64,000 nt of DNA, from assembly GCA_009760855.2 (NCBI GenBank), contig WPIO01000005.1, positions 1,668,501-1,732,500 on the forward strand. Reading direction: 5' to 3'. This DNA is from Cristatella mucedo. Its lineage: Eukaryota; Bryozoa; Phylactolaemata; Cristatellidae. Shown here one piece after another: positions 22,035 through 34,052 of the stretch. Within the stretch, counting starts at the first letter, position 1. Each line of letters opens with the position of its first letter. A model generated the notes under the pieces. The model worked only from the letters and a program-made list of their open reading frames with translations. It did no database searches and was not told the DNA's origin. The translations under genes and the position numbers were made by a program.

Positions 22035-22840
22035 AAGCAAATGCTGTGAGGAACAGGTGATTTTAGCTTCTTTTAAACGTCATCTAGTCAGCCAATGTCG
22101 TAAAGTCGGTCGGCTAACCAGACTTGGGGAGCTTAGAAGCTTATGGCAGGCTATATCGAGGACTTGAGGTTGATTCTCGAGATATCGCTAAAATGACTCA
22201 AGGGTTAGATGAGCTGAATGGTTTTTGATGCCTAGTCGGATTGAGAAGTAGTTCTGATAGGTAGCCTGGAGCCAGAGAATGAAGGGACTTTTTAAGTCTT
22301 GAAGTCGACACGCTGTTTGATAGAAAGCCAATGCTGGTCGTCGAGAGGTGGTGTAGTTTGGCAACTGTAAAGCACACGACAGACAAACCTGGCTGCAGAA
22401 TTTTGCACCCACGCTAAGCCCCCAATTGCAGTGACCAGAGTAGCGAGTAACAGAAGTTGAGGCGAGGTTACGCATTCGTCGACCAATTAGGATGTGGTAT
22501 ACCTGTCTAAGAAGGACCAAATTATGCAATGTTACGTAACTTGAAGTAAGCAGATTCGAATGTAGAGCCGATGTGTTCGTCTATTGAAAGGTCAGTTTGG
22601 AACAGGACGCGGAGATTGCTTGAAGGTGCTACAGAAGATGCGCTAGCCGAGCCCATTCTGAGAGATAGCCTTTCCAGTTTTTTTTAGTAACACTATTTTT
22701 CCCATAACTTGGAAGTTATTTCTTTGCAATTGCTATTTGAGAAAGTTATTTGCCATCCAAATGCAAATTTCATCAATACATGCAGCATGGGTATTGTATA
22801 CGGTTAGCCGTTCTGGAAGCCAGGGATGGATGAACGCGAC
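22035..22840 (-). repeat. LINE A copy without its tail
   Basis: Minus-strand C-terminal ORF of family A in pieces (CHHLSTTSIGFLSNSV-like, VQNSAARFVCRVL near 22400), continuing into the KL...LKIG..S region and the NFLKLN-type segment up to about 22840. The 3' hairpin and ATT tail are missing. Confidence 0.75.
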
Positions 22841-22931
22841 TGATCAACTGAGTACCGCGTGCACAAAATTAAATCTTGGATTGTACTTGTAAATTTATCG
22901 GCTAGAGGTAGAGCATCAGTATACAAAATAT

Positions 22932-23073
22932 ATAATTCATTTGTGTAGTGCCCTAAGAGAACCTATTTTCTATTCAGGTGCTTCACATATGCCATGGGGC
23001 TCGAGCCCACGACCTCGGCCAGACCTTGGTAGGGGCGAGTACCTTAGCCAGTGGGCCAAACCAGCTCGGCGAT
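22932..23073 (-). repeat. SINE2 copy
   Basis: In minus orientation a tRNA-like head (A-box region TGGCCCACTGGCTAAGG, B-box region GTGGGCTCGAGCCCC) leads into a tail CACCTGAATAGAAAATAGGTTCTCTTAGGGCACTACACAAA. The tail is a diverged version of the LINE A 3' hairpin. Confidence 0.75.
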
Positions 23074-23159
23074 CAATTGCTAAAAGGAATGAGCCAAGCA
23101 CAGGGCTCTTGGATGACCCGTACTTTAGACGCTGCACCAATGACTTTTGACATCAATGT

Positions 23160-23450
23160 TTAGGAGTCTTCCACTGAAATCGGACCTAAACCATTGGAGT
23201 GCCCTGCCAGTGATGCCCAGGCGAGATACGAGACACCCGATGAGTACTTACGAGTAAGAGTATTAAACCCTGATGAAAGATCAGGAAAAACAAGCTGATA
23301 GATTGTCCCAGTGTCGACATTCCTGAAAAGCTCATTATGCCCATACAGCAGTGCAGACTTTGTAGAGTGATCAGCTCTAAAATCTGACTGGAAATTCATT
23401 GATGGGCTTGAAATTTTGATGCAATAGTTTAGTTGGCCTGTCACTACTCG
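23160..23450 (-). pseudogene. LINE A reverse-transcriptase fragment
   Basis: On the minus strand it encodes NFQSDFRADHSTKSALL, then ...LVFPDLSSGFNTL, the counterpart of the FQSGFRA.HSTESALL and LDLSAAFDT motifs around catalytic block A of L2/CR1-like reverse transcriptases. The first catalytic Asp is kept (LSSGFNT preceded by D), but later frames are broken. Confidence 0.7.
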
Positions 23451-23510
23451 TGCAAGCGTCTTTTAAATGAAAGACGATAGGAAGACTGGGCGGAAGTTGC
23501 TTTGAGTGAT

Positions 23511-23690
23511 GATAATAATAATAATAATAATGCACTTGATGAAGCGCCCTCAGAGAACTCAATCTCTTTCTAGGCGCTTTACATTTGCTGCTAAGGGAAA
23601 TGCAATAACTTAGATGTGGTATCCATATCTAAACAATCCGAACTTTAGCAATGTTATGTAGCTGAAGTTTCTGAGCTTCTGAGCTTCATT
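23511..23690 (-). repeat. LINE A tail with internal deletion
   Basis: (AAT)n at 23511-23531, the complete 3' hairpin, then at about 23605 the sequence jumps from the 3' UTR straight to the ...TTAGATGTGGTATCC segment of the ORF, skipping several hundred bases present in other copies. Confidence 0.75.
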
Positions 23691-24814
23691 GTGAGGCTGT
23701 CATTCACAAGAGCTGCAATAGAAAATCAATCAGTCAGCGCGCAAAGCCCTGCACTTTAGGCGTCGGTTAAATCATCAAAATAAATGTTAGAATCATCCAT
23801 GACGATTAGGGGACGATTTTCAGTACACAGAAACGACATTTGGTCGGACGATTCTGATATCGAGGAAGACTCGGTACCTAGGCGATGATAGATTACTGCT
23901 ACTGCAACTGCTAGCAACTTGCTGTCCTAGGGCTAGGGCAGCAAGAGATTCCAATTCGTAGTTCGTTCGCTTCGGGATGACTGCAAGCGATCTTGAATTA
24001 TTTGAGGGAGGAACGAGCAGCAATGACAAATATACTTTAATTTAATTTAATTTTAATTTTTTTAATTCACTCCGGGCTTTAATTCACTTCGGGCCACGAA
24101 AGAAAGGAAAGCGTGGCTCAGGTAGCGTCGCAGGTAGCTTCAGGTAGCAGACGATTTCATCCAGGTCTCGTTCAAAGTATGCAGGTCGATAGTGTCGTCC
24201 CGAATCGTTTCCTGTACGATCAGGGTTTTTTGAACATTGAACGTGTGCTGCATACGCACATTTAAGATTGGCTGCAGGGTTAAAGTAGTCCGAATGACCA
24301 TTAAGTTAGGGCGATTCACACCCGCGCACGAGGAAGAGCTTTCGGCTCGAGACAAATGGCTGGAAATACTGAACACGCTCGTCTTACTCACTCCTTTGCA
24401 GCGACTAGGTTTCTGTGCGGGCGAATCTCAATTCGAGAACCGTTAGCTTACGATCGAACCGACAGGTACACGTACACACTCAGCCGAAAGAAATCATTTC
24501 AGTATGGCCATGTCCGCTTCGGCTGCACTGGGCCCGGGTGCAACAGAATTTCTCTACTCTGCCAGGCATACTAAAGTTGCATGTGGAAATAGTTATTGAA
24601 AGCCCGGGCTGCGGTCTCGATGTCGACTGGCGGTCCCGATTGACGCTGCCTGCCCAACTTCGACATTTGACCACAATTTTGGGCAGAAGCAGCAGCAGCA
24701 AACAGGAATGCATTTGAACGATCGAACGAGCTAAGCAAAAACAGGCGAGCGCAATCAAAATGAATTGCGAGGTCACGCAGTGCAAGCGAAGCAATAGATG
24801 CAGCCCTCCCAGGT
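23691..24814. other. No gene recognised
   Basis: Mixed sequence. TTTAATTTAATTT-type AT tract at 24037-24066. A minus-strand MLES-type frame near 23790 with an acidic SDDSDIEED stretch is too short to assign. Confidence 0.3.
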
Positions 24815-25187
24815 GCAGAAGCACAATAAATTAGCTGTCCCATTCCTCCTCTTAAAGACCGTTGGCGACAGAAGCTTTAGCTCTGCAGGTCCTAGACTGT
24901 GGAGCTTTCTTCCACAATTCTTATGCAACGACAACTACTCTCCTGCTGCCGTCGATGGCTCGTCCTTTTCAGCGGTCCTGAGCTGCTTCTTCCATGCTAC
25001 TCACTACCTTAACTGCTTTCCTGACTCTGCTATGCTTCCCACTTTCTCGGTAGCCAAGTCTGTTGGCTACCGAATGCGTACCGAAAGCCGATTAGGCTGT
25101 GAGTGCGCTATACAAAAATTTCCTGTGTAAAACCCACATAGTCTTTATGACTTTGTGGAGTTACAGACGGAGATACATTACATTAAA
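24815..25187 (+). repeat. LINE B 3' end, copy 1 of a close pair
   Basis: Plus-strand ORF C-terminus (NKLAVPFLLLKTVGDRSFSS, AGPRLWSFLPQFL) followed by the 3' UTR with ATGCGTACCGAAAGCCG and the end GTGGAGTTACAGACGGAGAT ACATTACATT. It closely matches the copy at 25508-25928. Confidence 0.85.
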
Positions 25188-25349
25188 AACAGTGGCGACC
25201 AGGGCAGCGTGCCCGGGATGGCGGAGACGCAAGCAGCAAGCACTTACGTATCAGTAGGCATGTAATTATTTCTTACATACTACTTCCAAGCAACAAATAG
25301 ATATGCTATAAACTGGTCTTGGCTGTAACAGCATTGATGACATTGATTT

Positions 25350-25380
<31 letters not shown>

Positions 25381-25381
<1 letters not shown>

Positions 25382-25406
25382 ACTGTTACGACAATTATAA
25401 ATGTTA

Positions 25407-25437
<31 letters not shown>

Positions 25438-25491
25438 CGATATATATATATATATATATATATCGTAACATTTATAATTGTCGTAACAGTT
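25381..25491. repeat. 111-bp AT-rich palindrome between two LINE B copies
   Basis: Outer arms of 30 bases (25381-25410 and 25462-25491) are exact reverse complements, beginning AACTGTTACGACAATTATAA. The middle is (AT)n/(TA)n with a single ACGA break. A further (AT)n run precedes it at about 25353-25380. Confidence 0.9.
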
Positions 25492-25507
25492 TTATGTAGC
25501 CTGTGAA

Positions 25508-25928
25508 CTGTTGCATCAGTTTCAGCCTGTTCACGCTCTCAGATCCTGTGTGGAAAATAAATTAGCTGTCCCATTCTTCCGCTTAAAGACCGTTGGCGAT
25601 AGAAACTTTAGCTCTGCAGGTCCTCGACTGTGGAACTCGCTTCCACAATTCTTACGCAACGACAACTACTCTCCTACTGCCGGCTATGGCACATCCTTTT
25701 CAGGCGGTCCTGAGCTGCTACTTCTATGCTACTCACTACCTCAACTGCTCTCCTGACTCTGCTATGCTTCCCACTTTTTCTTTGTTGCGTGAGACGAAGT
25801 CTTTTGGCTACCGAATGCGTACCGAAAGCCGCTTAGGCTGTGAGTGCGCTATACAAAACTCTCCTGCGTATCACCCACATGGTCTTTATGACTTTGTGGA
25901 GTTACAGACGGAGATACATTACATTACA
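25508..25928 (+). repeat. LINE B 3' end, copy 2
   Basis: Open plus-strand frame of 82 codons coding the family B C-terminus (ENKLAVPFFRLKTVGDRNFS, AGPRLWNSLPQFLRNDNYSP), then the 3' UTR and the GGAGTTACAGACGGAGATAC ATTACATT terminus. It is less decayed than most copies. Confidence 0.85.
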
Positions 25929-26022
25929 TTCACTTCACTTTACAGCAAATGTAAAGCGCCTAGAGAGAGATTAAGTTCTCTGAGGGCGCTTTATCAAGTG
26001 AATCATTATTATTATTATTATT
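25929..26022 (+). repeat. LINE A tail fused to LINE B end
   Basis: Immediately after the LINE B ACATT terminus comes TTTACAGCAAATGTAAAGCG, the complete LINE A hairpin (AAAGCGCC ... GGCGCTTT) and (ATT)n. Only the last ~80 bases of LINE A are present. Confidence 0.8.
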
Positions 26023-26699
26023 ACATATAGCCGTATATAACGCTCAGGGGAGCTCATCTTTTCGAAAAAATACAGCTATGGAAAGGAAAAGATTGTGGCT
26101 CTAGGCGGTAGTAAACAAGAATTTTCCAAGGCTCAGGCATCTTCAGGTATTCATCAAGCTTCGGCTGGGACCAGCACCGTTAGTAGCACCACGTTTGGTG
26201 CTCATATCTATCCGGACGTGGACACAGCTGAACCCGTTTGTTTCTGTACCCGGCTTGCCGCGGCCTTCGTTTTGGCAGTCGCACATTGTTCCTATAACCA
26301 TGTAGGCACACTGTTGAAGAAAATTATATATGCACTGGTTATTAGTATTCTTCGTTCTGCACTCATTTTATTCTGGCAGTTTACATTCGGCGGGTAGCGG
26401 CCGCTGAGGGAAGTGCCATTTCCATAAGCGCTCTGGGACACGGCAGTATGGGACTTTAATTCACTAAATCTAGCTCATGCATTTTTAAATTAATTAGTAA
26501 CTTCTGTACAATGTAATATTTAATAAAAAATTTATCATTTCCATGAATGAGCACCACTCGTCGCTGTCGCTATCACTAAAATTGTATTATTATATTCTTT
26601 TATTTAAATTATTACTCCCACTGTCCTCATCCCTGATGTCCTGCTTTTACGATGAATTGATCTGCTGCTGCCGCGCATAACTAACATCATAAATACGTA
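26023..26699. other. No recognised gene or repeat family
   Basis: Contains the unassigned frame noted above (26041-26397) and an AT-rich stretch at 26440-26640. Confidence 0.3.
26041..26397 (+). other. Unrecognised open frame
   Basis: Frame is open from about 26041 to TAG at 26395-26397. It is Ser/Thr-rich in the first half and has two hydrophobic stretches near the end. No ATG opens it, no family is recognised, and it follows directly on a LINE A tail. It could be an exon or a piece of an unknown element; chance is the default reading. Confidence 0.12.
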
Positions 26700-28345
26700 A
26701 TTAGCCACGGGTCATGTCCCAGCACCTTTAAAAAAAGCTTTAGTCAAGCCACTACTTAAGAAAGCACCACTAGACCAAGAGCACTTTTTCGGGAGCAACT
26801 TCCACCCAGTCTCCCTTCTACCGTTCCTATCAAAGGCAATAGAACGTGTCGTGGCGGACCAGCTGAACTGATATATTGAAACTTTAAACCTTGCTAGTAA
26901 GTTCCAGTCAGGTTTTAGAGCTAATCACTCTACAGAGTCAGCATTGCTTCGGGTGTATAACGGCCTACTTAGGAATGCAGACTTAGGTAGAGTCTCTCTG
27001 CTGGTTTAGCTCGATCTTTCTGCAGCTTTTGTTACTATCGACCACCAAATCCTTCTTGAGCGCCTTTCATATCGCCTGGGCATCACTGGTACTGCACTGC
27101 AATGGTTCGGGTCCTATCTCAGTAGGAGAATCTAGAGTATTGATATGAATGAACAAAGATCATGCGTGGAACCTGTGAAATAAGGGGTACCTCAGGGCTC
27201 CTTGCTTGGTCCGCTCTTTTCATGGTTTATACTCTCCTTCTTGCCGATGTGAAGCTTTTACTTCTATGCGGATGACACTCAGTTTTATCTTTGCTTTGAT
27301 CCCTCCTAGACCTCCAGCACACTGAGTTCTCTCAGCTCCTTTGCTGCATGTATTGATTACATTCGCACATGGCCGGCAGCAAAATTTTCTTAAATTGAAT
27401 GATGATAAAACCAACTTACTAGTTTTGGGCAAACCAGGTGTGATTCAGAAATCGGAAAGGCTAACGCTCAAAATCGGCTCTGCCAGCATATTTCCTGTTG
27501 AATCTGCAAAATCTAGGTGTCATGTTCAAAAGTGAACTTTCCTTAGACGACCACATCAGCTCCACAGTCAAGTCTGCCTGCTTTCAGCTATGTAACATTT
27601 CTCAAATTTGAGCTTGATGACACAGGGATACTTCATCTAAATTGATCCATGCATTTTTACATCTCGTCTTGACTTCTGCAACTCACTGCTTGCTGGTCTG
27701 TCGGCTTGTGCAATCAGACGTTTATAGCTGGTGTAAAACACTGCAGCTAGGATGTCTATCGTGAGCGTCGCAGTTGCCACATCTCACCACTTTCTTACCA
27801 ACCTGCACTGGCTCCCATTCAAGCAACGCATCGATTCAAGGTTTTTTCACTCACTTTTAGGTCCTTTTATTCTTTGGCCCCAGCCTACTTACCTATTAGA
27901 TCTATTCCCCCACCAGGCTTTGCATCGTACCACCTACTTTTCGGAATCTAATTGTTTACCTATACCTCGTACAACCTCAAACACTTTGGAGACCTTGCCT
28001 TTAGTTCAACGGACCCAAAGTCTGAAACTGACTTTCGACTTGTGTCACGACATCTCCTGACTTAACCACATTTAAAAAGAAACTAAAAACGCATATATTT
28101 ATCGCAGCATTTAGTGGGTCTCTGTGAAACGTTCCTTACGTGCTTATGCGTGCCGACACTGTGCATGATACAACTAACCACACCGGCATGCTGACCCTGT
28201 ACACCATGTCTCCCCTAACCACGTCTTTCTTGTTGTTTATTGAGCATGCTAAAATTAACAATTTGATCGCGCTTCCTTTGCAGCAAATGTAAAGTGGCCA
28301 GAAGGGGATCGAGTTCTCCTCCGAGGGCACTACATCTAATGTATT
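26700..28345 (+). pseudogene. LINE A reverse transcriptase, longest but broken copy
   Basis: The most 5'-extended family A copy here. In order it shows [92 protein letters not shown], and the C-terminal thumb/connection region with HHFLTNLHWLPFKQRI. These are the reverse-transcriptase blocks of the L2/CR1 group, with the catalytic FYADD present. At least six stops (for example in WFLAVSLLV*LDL near 27007) and frame changes disable it. The 3' UTR and hairpin end near 28345. The endonuclease domain is missing. Confidence 0.9.
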
Positions 28346-29756
28346 ATTGTTGTATATTCAGCACAAGATGGAGCAAGTCATCTGCCGTTGCACGAGCAAT
28401 TGCGACTTCACCTTAAGACTCATTACTCGCATTAACTCAGCACTACAGTCTCGTCTGCCTTTATTTTAGCAAGACAGTTTTTGTGTACGATAGATAACGT
28501 CCAGTGCCAACGTCTCACAGAAACATGCGCCAACTGGCAGACTTTCGAATATACAGTTGAGTTACTGCGAATCAGAGCAAGAGGTCCAATAAATTTAATT
28601 CTACGACACGCCGATTCAGTAGCCGTAGCATGGTTGATGCAGCACAAATCTGGTCTACATGCATGTGCACGAAGATGAAGGTATCGCATATACTAATTCG
28701 CTAAGTTCATGGAATAATGGCACTGGAAGCCACGTAGACATTCAAACAAGCAAAACAAGGAACGTCCCCAAATAGATAAAAACGCAATTTCAGGCAAAGA
28801 AGTCAAAGAAAAGAAGTCACAAAAATTTACCATACTTTTCTTTGAAAAGCCTGGAAAAAGTTGTTCGACACTTTCCGCTGAGTCGCTTGCACACGTTGCA
28901 AGCTTAATAGAATCCAGGGATGGCTCCTAAGTACCAATGCATAGCAAGCCGGGGAAGAAGTCGCGTAAGAGATATCCAGGAATTGAACATTGCACAGGAA
29001 TTGAAAGGAAGGCTGTCATTACGTACCCGTGCTGACATCGCAGGTGGGAGATGACGTCAGTGGTGGTGATGGCAAATTTATTGACAAGGCTTTATCTGAA
29101 AACATTGAACCCTACTATACTGAATCTAGTGAGCTCTATAGTGTGGAACGGGCCTCGAGCCGTCACGTCAGTAGTACTTGAACAGCATGACACGGTCTCA
29201 TGAGTTTCATCACGACTACTGGACAATCAAATCTGCGTGACGCATTGAGAAAAGACGTACAAAACATGGGTTCGAAGTATTGCAGCCACTGAATAAGGAG
29301 GAGCCTTTCGAGCCAACAGGCAAAAGCTAGGCCAAACAAACGGTAATCAGCTTGACAAACACAACTTTAAACTTAGTTCAAAAGGAATTTAGGAAATGGT
29401 CAGAGCGAAGATGTGACTTGCTCACGGATGGCCTATTCCTCTTTTAAAGTTTGCATTTTTTTATGGGCTGTCTCCTCCGTTCCCTGTCAGACCGTCCATC
29501 TTTTGCATAGGCATACAAACTGGTTCAACCAGTGGAAATCACATGAAGGCATGAACGTTCTTGAAAGGTCAACAGCATCAGGATTGTGGATCTTGGACGT
29601 GAGCGCATTGTCGCAAGACCGTCATATAGGCAAATTTAATAAGCGCTTATCGCTTATATTATTTAATTTAATTTAATTTAATTTAAACATTTCTTCTAAC
29701 TCACCGTCCTTTAGCCGCTTACTTCAGCTGTCAGATTCTTCGTAATTCTCAGTTTT
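28346..29756. other. No gene or repeat family recognised
   Basis: Neutral base composition; TTTAATTTAATTTAA tract at 29659-29689. No supported exon. Confidence 0.3.
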
Positions 29757-30860
29757 GTAATAATGACAATAACAATTATAAATTTGTGTAGACCCTTCGG
29801 AGAACTTAATCTCTTTCTAGGCACTTTAAATTTGCTGTAAAAAATCAGAATCACGTCGTTAATGTTGACACGCACAGTATCAGCATGTAAATATGATTAG
29901 TGGCAGCATGAACAGTGTCAGCTCGCATGAGCACATTAAAGACGAATCACAAGGACTCATCAAATGTTGTAATAAACAGGTACGTTTCTTAATGCCTTTA
30001 AATGTCTCCGAGTCAGTAGATTTCATGGCGTCAGTCGGGAGTGGGGTTCAGGCTTTAGGAGCATACAAACTAAAATAATGGTCTCTGAGAGACTTGAGAT
30101 TTGGACAAGGAATAGCTAAGCGATTTGGGTCAGAAAAGCTGGTGATACTATGCCTAACCTGGTGAGGGAGTAGTTATGATAGGTAGGCTGGAGCCAGATA
30201 ATAAAGGGACATAAAAGTTTGTGACAGAACCTTGAAAAAGATGCGCTGCTTGATTGAGAGCCAGTGCAGGTCGGCGAAAAGTGGTGTGATGTGGTAAGTG
30301 CGATGCCCACGACAGACAAGCCAAGCAGCAGATTTGTATATCAACTGTAAGCGTCTGATTGCATAGGCCAGTAAACCAGCAAGCAGTGAGTGACAGAAGT
30401 CGAGACGGGATGTCACGAATGCATGTATCAATTTGGATGCAGTATCCCTGTCTCATCGAACCCACATTTTAGCTATCCTATGTAACTGAAAGTAGGCAGA
30501 CTTGAACGGGGAGCTGATGTTGTGTCTGCTAGTGAAAGGTTGCTTTAGAACAGGACACCTAGAGTTCGTTCAGCTGCCACATGAGATATGCTGGCGGAGC
30601 CAATTTTGAGCATATAGTTTTTTAATTTCCATGTCACACTTGGTTTACCCACAACTAGCAAGTTTATTTTATCGTTATTCAATTTGAGAAAGTTTACTGT
30701 CAGCAATGCATGCAGCAATGGAGTTGAAAGAATTAAACGTGCTGGAGGGCTGGGAGGGATCAAAGCAAAGGTACAACTAAATGTTATCTGCATAGAATTG
30801 AAATCATACGAAGAAAGCATCCCATTAAGTTTAGTAGGTGCAGTATTCGTGCCCGCACAT
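29757..30860 (-). pseudogene. LINE A copy, about 1.1 kb
   Basis: Starts on the plus strand with an AAT-like tail and a decayed hairpin (CTTCGGAGAACTTAATCTC), then the 3' UTR. On the minus strand the ORF C-terminus reads HAFVTSRLDFCHSLLAGLLA and FLKLNNDKINLLVVGKPSV. It extends upstream to the segment after YADD. Frames are interrupted. Confidence 0.85.
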
Positions 30861-31617
30861 AGTCTCACCAACAAACGTGAACCAAAAAAATTTGCGACTT
30901 GCAGCTGCGGTTAAGCGTCCGTGTGCTGCTAACGTTCTGAGAACAAGAAGGCTGCGACAGGCCGCAGCGTTTTGCTCGCGCTTATTTTTATCGTTTGCCT
31001 AATTTCTAGATTCTGCACCTTTTAGTTCGTTTACTAGCAAAGAACGCGACACTCGGTGCAATTTTAGTCTAGAATAAGTCTTTCGCGAACTCATGGTAGC
31101 GAGCGTAATTAGGCCCCTAGAGATAGATTAAGTTCTCTGTGGGCGCGAGAAAATATATTATTGATATTATTTTATCACCACAAGCTGAACCGTCAAAATA
31201 TAGACATCGATGTATTAGGTTAAGCTGTAGAGGCTCGGGCGCGCGATGGCAGCGCGACGAAGAATGAAGCTCCCACGAGCGAGTTGCGGTGTTGACGACG
31301 GCTGCATTGTATCGTATACCGGCAACGCAAGGGAGCGAGCGAGCGTACATACGGATGCACGATGGTAGCCGTCGCGTAAACAGCTCCGGAGCGCCAGTAG
31401 ATGAGAGAGTAAGAGAAAAGGGATAGAGAAGTGGATAGCGTAAGTACAGGCCGACGCTCAGGCAGAAAGTGAATTGTGCCACTAGAAACACGGTCACGTG
31501 CCGGCTAGGAGCCCAACCGTTCGGCGGACGGAACGTCGGCTCGGAGCGGAAACACGTAATAGCGATGACACGCCCACAAAGCCACCAATAGTCTATTATC
31601 GGCTTAGCCACAGGAAT
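30861..31617. other. CpG-rich unique stretch with a LINE A tail remnant
   Basis: A tail remnant (CCCCTAGAGATAGATTAAGTTCTC..., then ATTATT) lies at 31105-31175 on the plus strand. The sequence at 31200-31560 is GC- and CpG-rich; a 164-codon minus-strand frame crosses it into the LINE tail and is judged a chance frame. Confidence 0.35.
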
Positions 31618-32150
31618 CTTAATAATAATAATAAGAATGCACTTGATAAAGCGCCCTCAGAGAACTCAATCTCTTTCTAGGCGCTTTGCATTTGCTGCAA
31701 AGGAAACACGATCGAGCATGCAAGTTTTCTTAGCGGCCGTATGGAACACTGTCAGCACGAATACGCACATAAAGGACAAATCATAGGGACCCACTAAATG
31801 CAGCGATAAATGATGTGATACATTTTTAATTTCTGTTTAAATGTAGTCAAGTCAGTGGATGTCGTGACGCATGTCGGGAGTGAGATCCAGGCTTTGGGAT
31901 CCTACGAACTAAAGGCACCGTCTCCAGAGGATTTGAGGTTCTTACGAGGTATAGGTAGACAGTTAGATTATGAAAAGCGGGTTGTATGGTGCTTAGCCTG
32001 GTGGGATAGTAGATCTAATAGGTAGGCTGGAGCCACAGAATGAAGGGACCTAAGAGTGAGCGGTAAAACCTTGAAGTCGATGCATTGCTTGACTGGTAGC
32101 CAGTGCAGGTCTGCAAGAAGTGGTGTAATGTGGCAGCTTCAACGCTTACA
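31618..32150 (-). repeat. LINE A copy upstream of ATP5ME
   Basis: (AAT)n, the intact hairpin GCGCCCTCAGAGAACTCAAT CTCTTTCTAGGCGC, the 3' UTR and the start of the ORF C-terminus on the minus strand (to the GGTCTGCAAGAAGTGG segment). It stops about 620 bases before the ATP5ME start codon. Confidence 0.85.
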
Positions 32151-32768
32151 CCAGCCGGAACCTTCTTTCTACAGCTTATCCTGCTCTGATTTTCTGAAAA
32201 TGCATCCTAATGTAAATTATTGTTTTATTTTAGAGCTCACTTGTGATTGTAATGGCGAGAAATATTTGGATTCAAAGCCAGTGGAGTTCGCTGTACCGAG
32301 GTAGCGTCAAAGGGCTTCTACATCACAGCCGAGCGAAGTTTCAGTTCACTCAAATCATTTGTCGCTAATGATATGTTATAAATCCACCTAGCGGCTAAAG
32401 ATTCTCTTAAAACTCTTATTTCCCTCAAATTGGCTTATAACTTAAACTGCTAATCATACCGGCAGCACTACAGCCGCCGAGCATCCTTAGCGTACTTTGC
32501 GGCACGGTCAGCGGTGGAGACGTATACAGCATATGTCTATGGGAGAGTTAGCCCCCCCTGCCCGCAGTGTTACACTTTAATCCTTTCTCGATCGATAGAG
32601 CATTGACTATTTCCCTTGACCATCTGATTATTAGGTGCAATAGCTTAATATTAAATAATAATTGAACATTATTCAACATCGTTAAAGTACAACCAGCATT
32701 GGCAATGCCATTTGATTGTGAACTGTAAGACTCACTGTCATTGGTCAACGCTGCCGGTCCCTACGAAA
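32151..32768. other. Region upstream of ATP5ME
   Basis: Probable promoter region of ATP5ME. No TATA box was recognised; the CCAAT box is listed separately. A CCCCCC run lies at 32553-32558. Confidence 0.3.
32737..32768 (+). promoter_or_regulatory. Inverted CCAAT box and start context of ATP5ME
   Basis: ATTGG at 32740-32744 is an inverted CCAAT box about 25 bases before the ATG. The start context is ACGAAAATGT with A at -3, a good animal initiation context. The transcription start is not visible, and no TATA box was recognised, so the box could lie in the 5' UTR rather than the promoter. Confidence 0.3.
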
Positions 32769-34005
32769 ATGTCGCTAGCACCACCGAACGCCAACATTTC
32801 ACCTTTGATAAGGGTAAGGTTTCGGCTCCACCTTGCCCCGACCACTGTGTGAAATTACCAGAGCCTCAAATGGGTCTTCAGAGCTTTCTTATTGGTCTCA
32901 CGAGAACCTGACGTCTACGCGCAGCCTGTCTCTCGGCCAGGCCCCGCCGGCTCGGTCCGGTTCGGCGCGCTGGCAGATCCGCCCTTCCACTACCTCACAT
33001 TTTGTGCATACGGCTGTGCTCGCAGATGACGGCTCTTGCCTTCCATTGTGCTTTGACTCACCGTTCAATCCGTTCATTTTCCTCAATCCCATCCGAAACC
33101 AAATGCGACCAAATGACCGCCTCCGCACTGAGCAGCAGTGCGCTGAGCCGATTCCTCGCCTCCGATGTGGGCCCCTCGGTTTGAGCTGTTTGCCTTTTAG
33201 CTTCGTATCTCTGCTGCAGCGGGACTTGGCTTTGGCTGGCGATCGAGCATTTTGCTAGCACTGGAAGTCCTAATGCGTTTGGTTTGGTTAGTTGTGTGGG
33301 TAACTGATGCGTTCGCGTGTTGACGGCTTTTTCCGTTTTGCAGCCATTTGTCCCGAGAATGAGTTTGGATAATTTTTACCCGTAGAGACCCTTTTCTTGA
33401 GTGCGCATCATGGAATTTTCTGAGTTTTTGGACTGTATGCTGAGCATGTATCTGCCCTACTTTCCAACTGAAACGGCATTGAAATTGCCTTCTTTTTCAG
33501 ACCGGCAGGTGGGTCGCACTCATCGCTGGAATTGCGTATGGATACAACCACTACAGTAAGCATGAAATGACACCCATATGTTCGCCGTTGTCCAATTTGA
33601 ACTCAATTATGGTGTGCTGTCTTGCGTCTGGTTTCTGGCTCTATGAAGAGTTGTTCTTGATAACTACGCTGTACTGGGGTAGATGAGCTACGAAAGAAGA
33701 GATACATGCAAAGAGATGTAGATATATGCAAGAAATACATCGTTCTTTGGCGCAGCATCCCCTAGTCTTGTTCATTGTTTCTTTGTCTGCCATTGCCCCC
33801 CCCCAGTGCAGTCATTGCAAACCGGAGCATGTCGGTACCTCACTGGTACCAGTCTGCATGTCAGTTGTGTTCTGAAGCTGCGATCAGGCTTCTGTAATCC
33901 AGGAACCCCGAGCACTAGCTATTTTTTGACAGTATCCAAGTAGATCCTATCTGGCTGTTTCAGTGTACGGGGAAATGCAATATGCTGATCGAATGAGCCC
34001 ACGTG

Positions 34006-34052
<47 letters not shown>

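Noticed and set aside
31117-31611. 164-codon minus-strand frame
   Set aside because: Ends in LINE A tail sequence and crosses CpG-rich DNA; no recognised protein.
32833-33258. 141-codon frame in ATP5ME intron 1
   Set aside because: Lies wholly within the intron defined by well-fitting exons; no domain.
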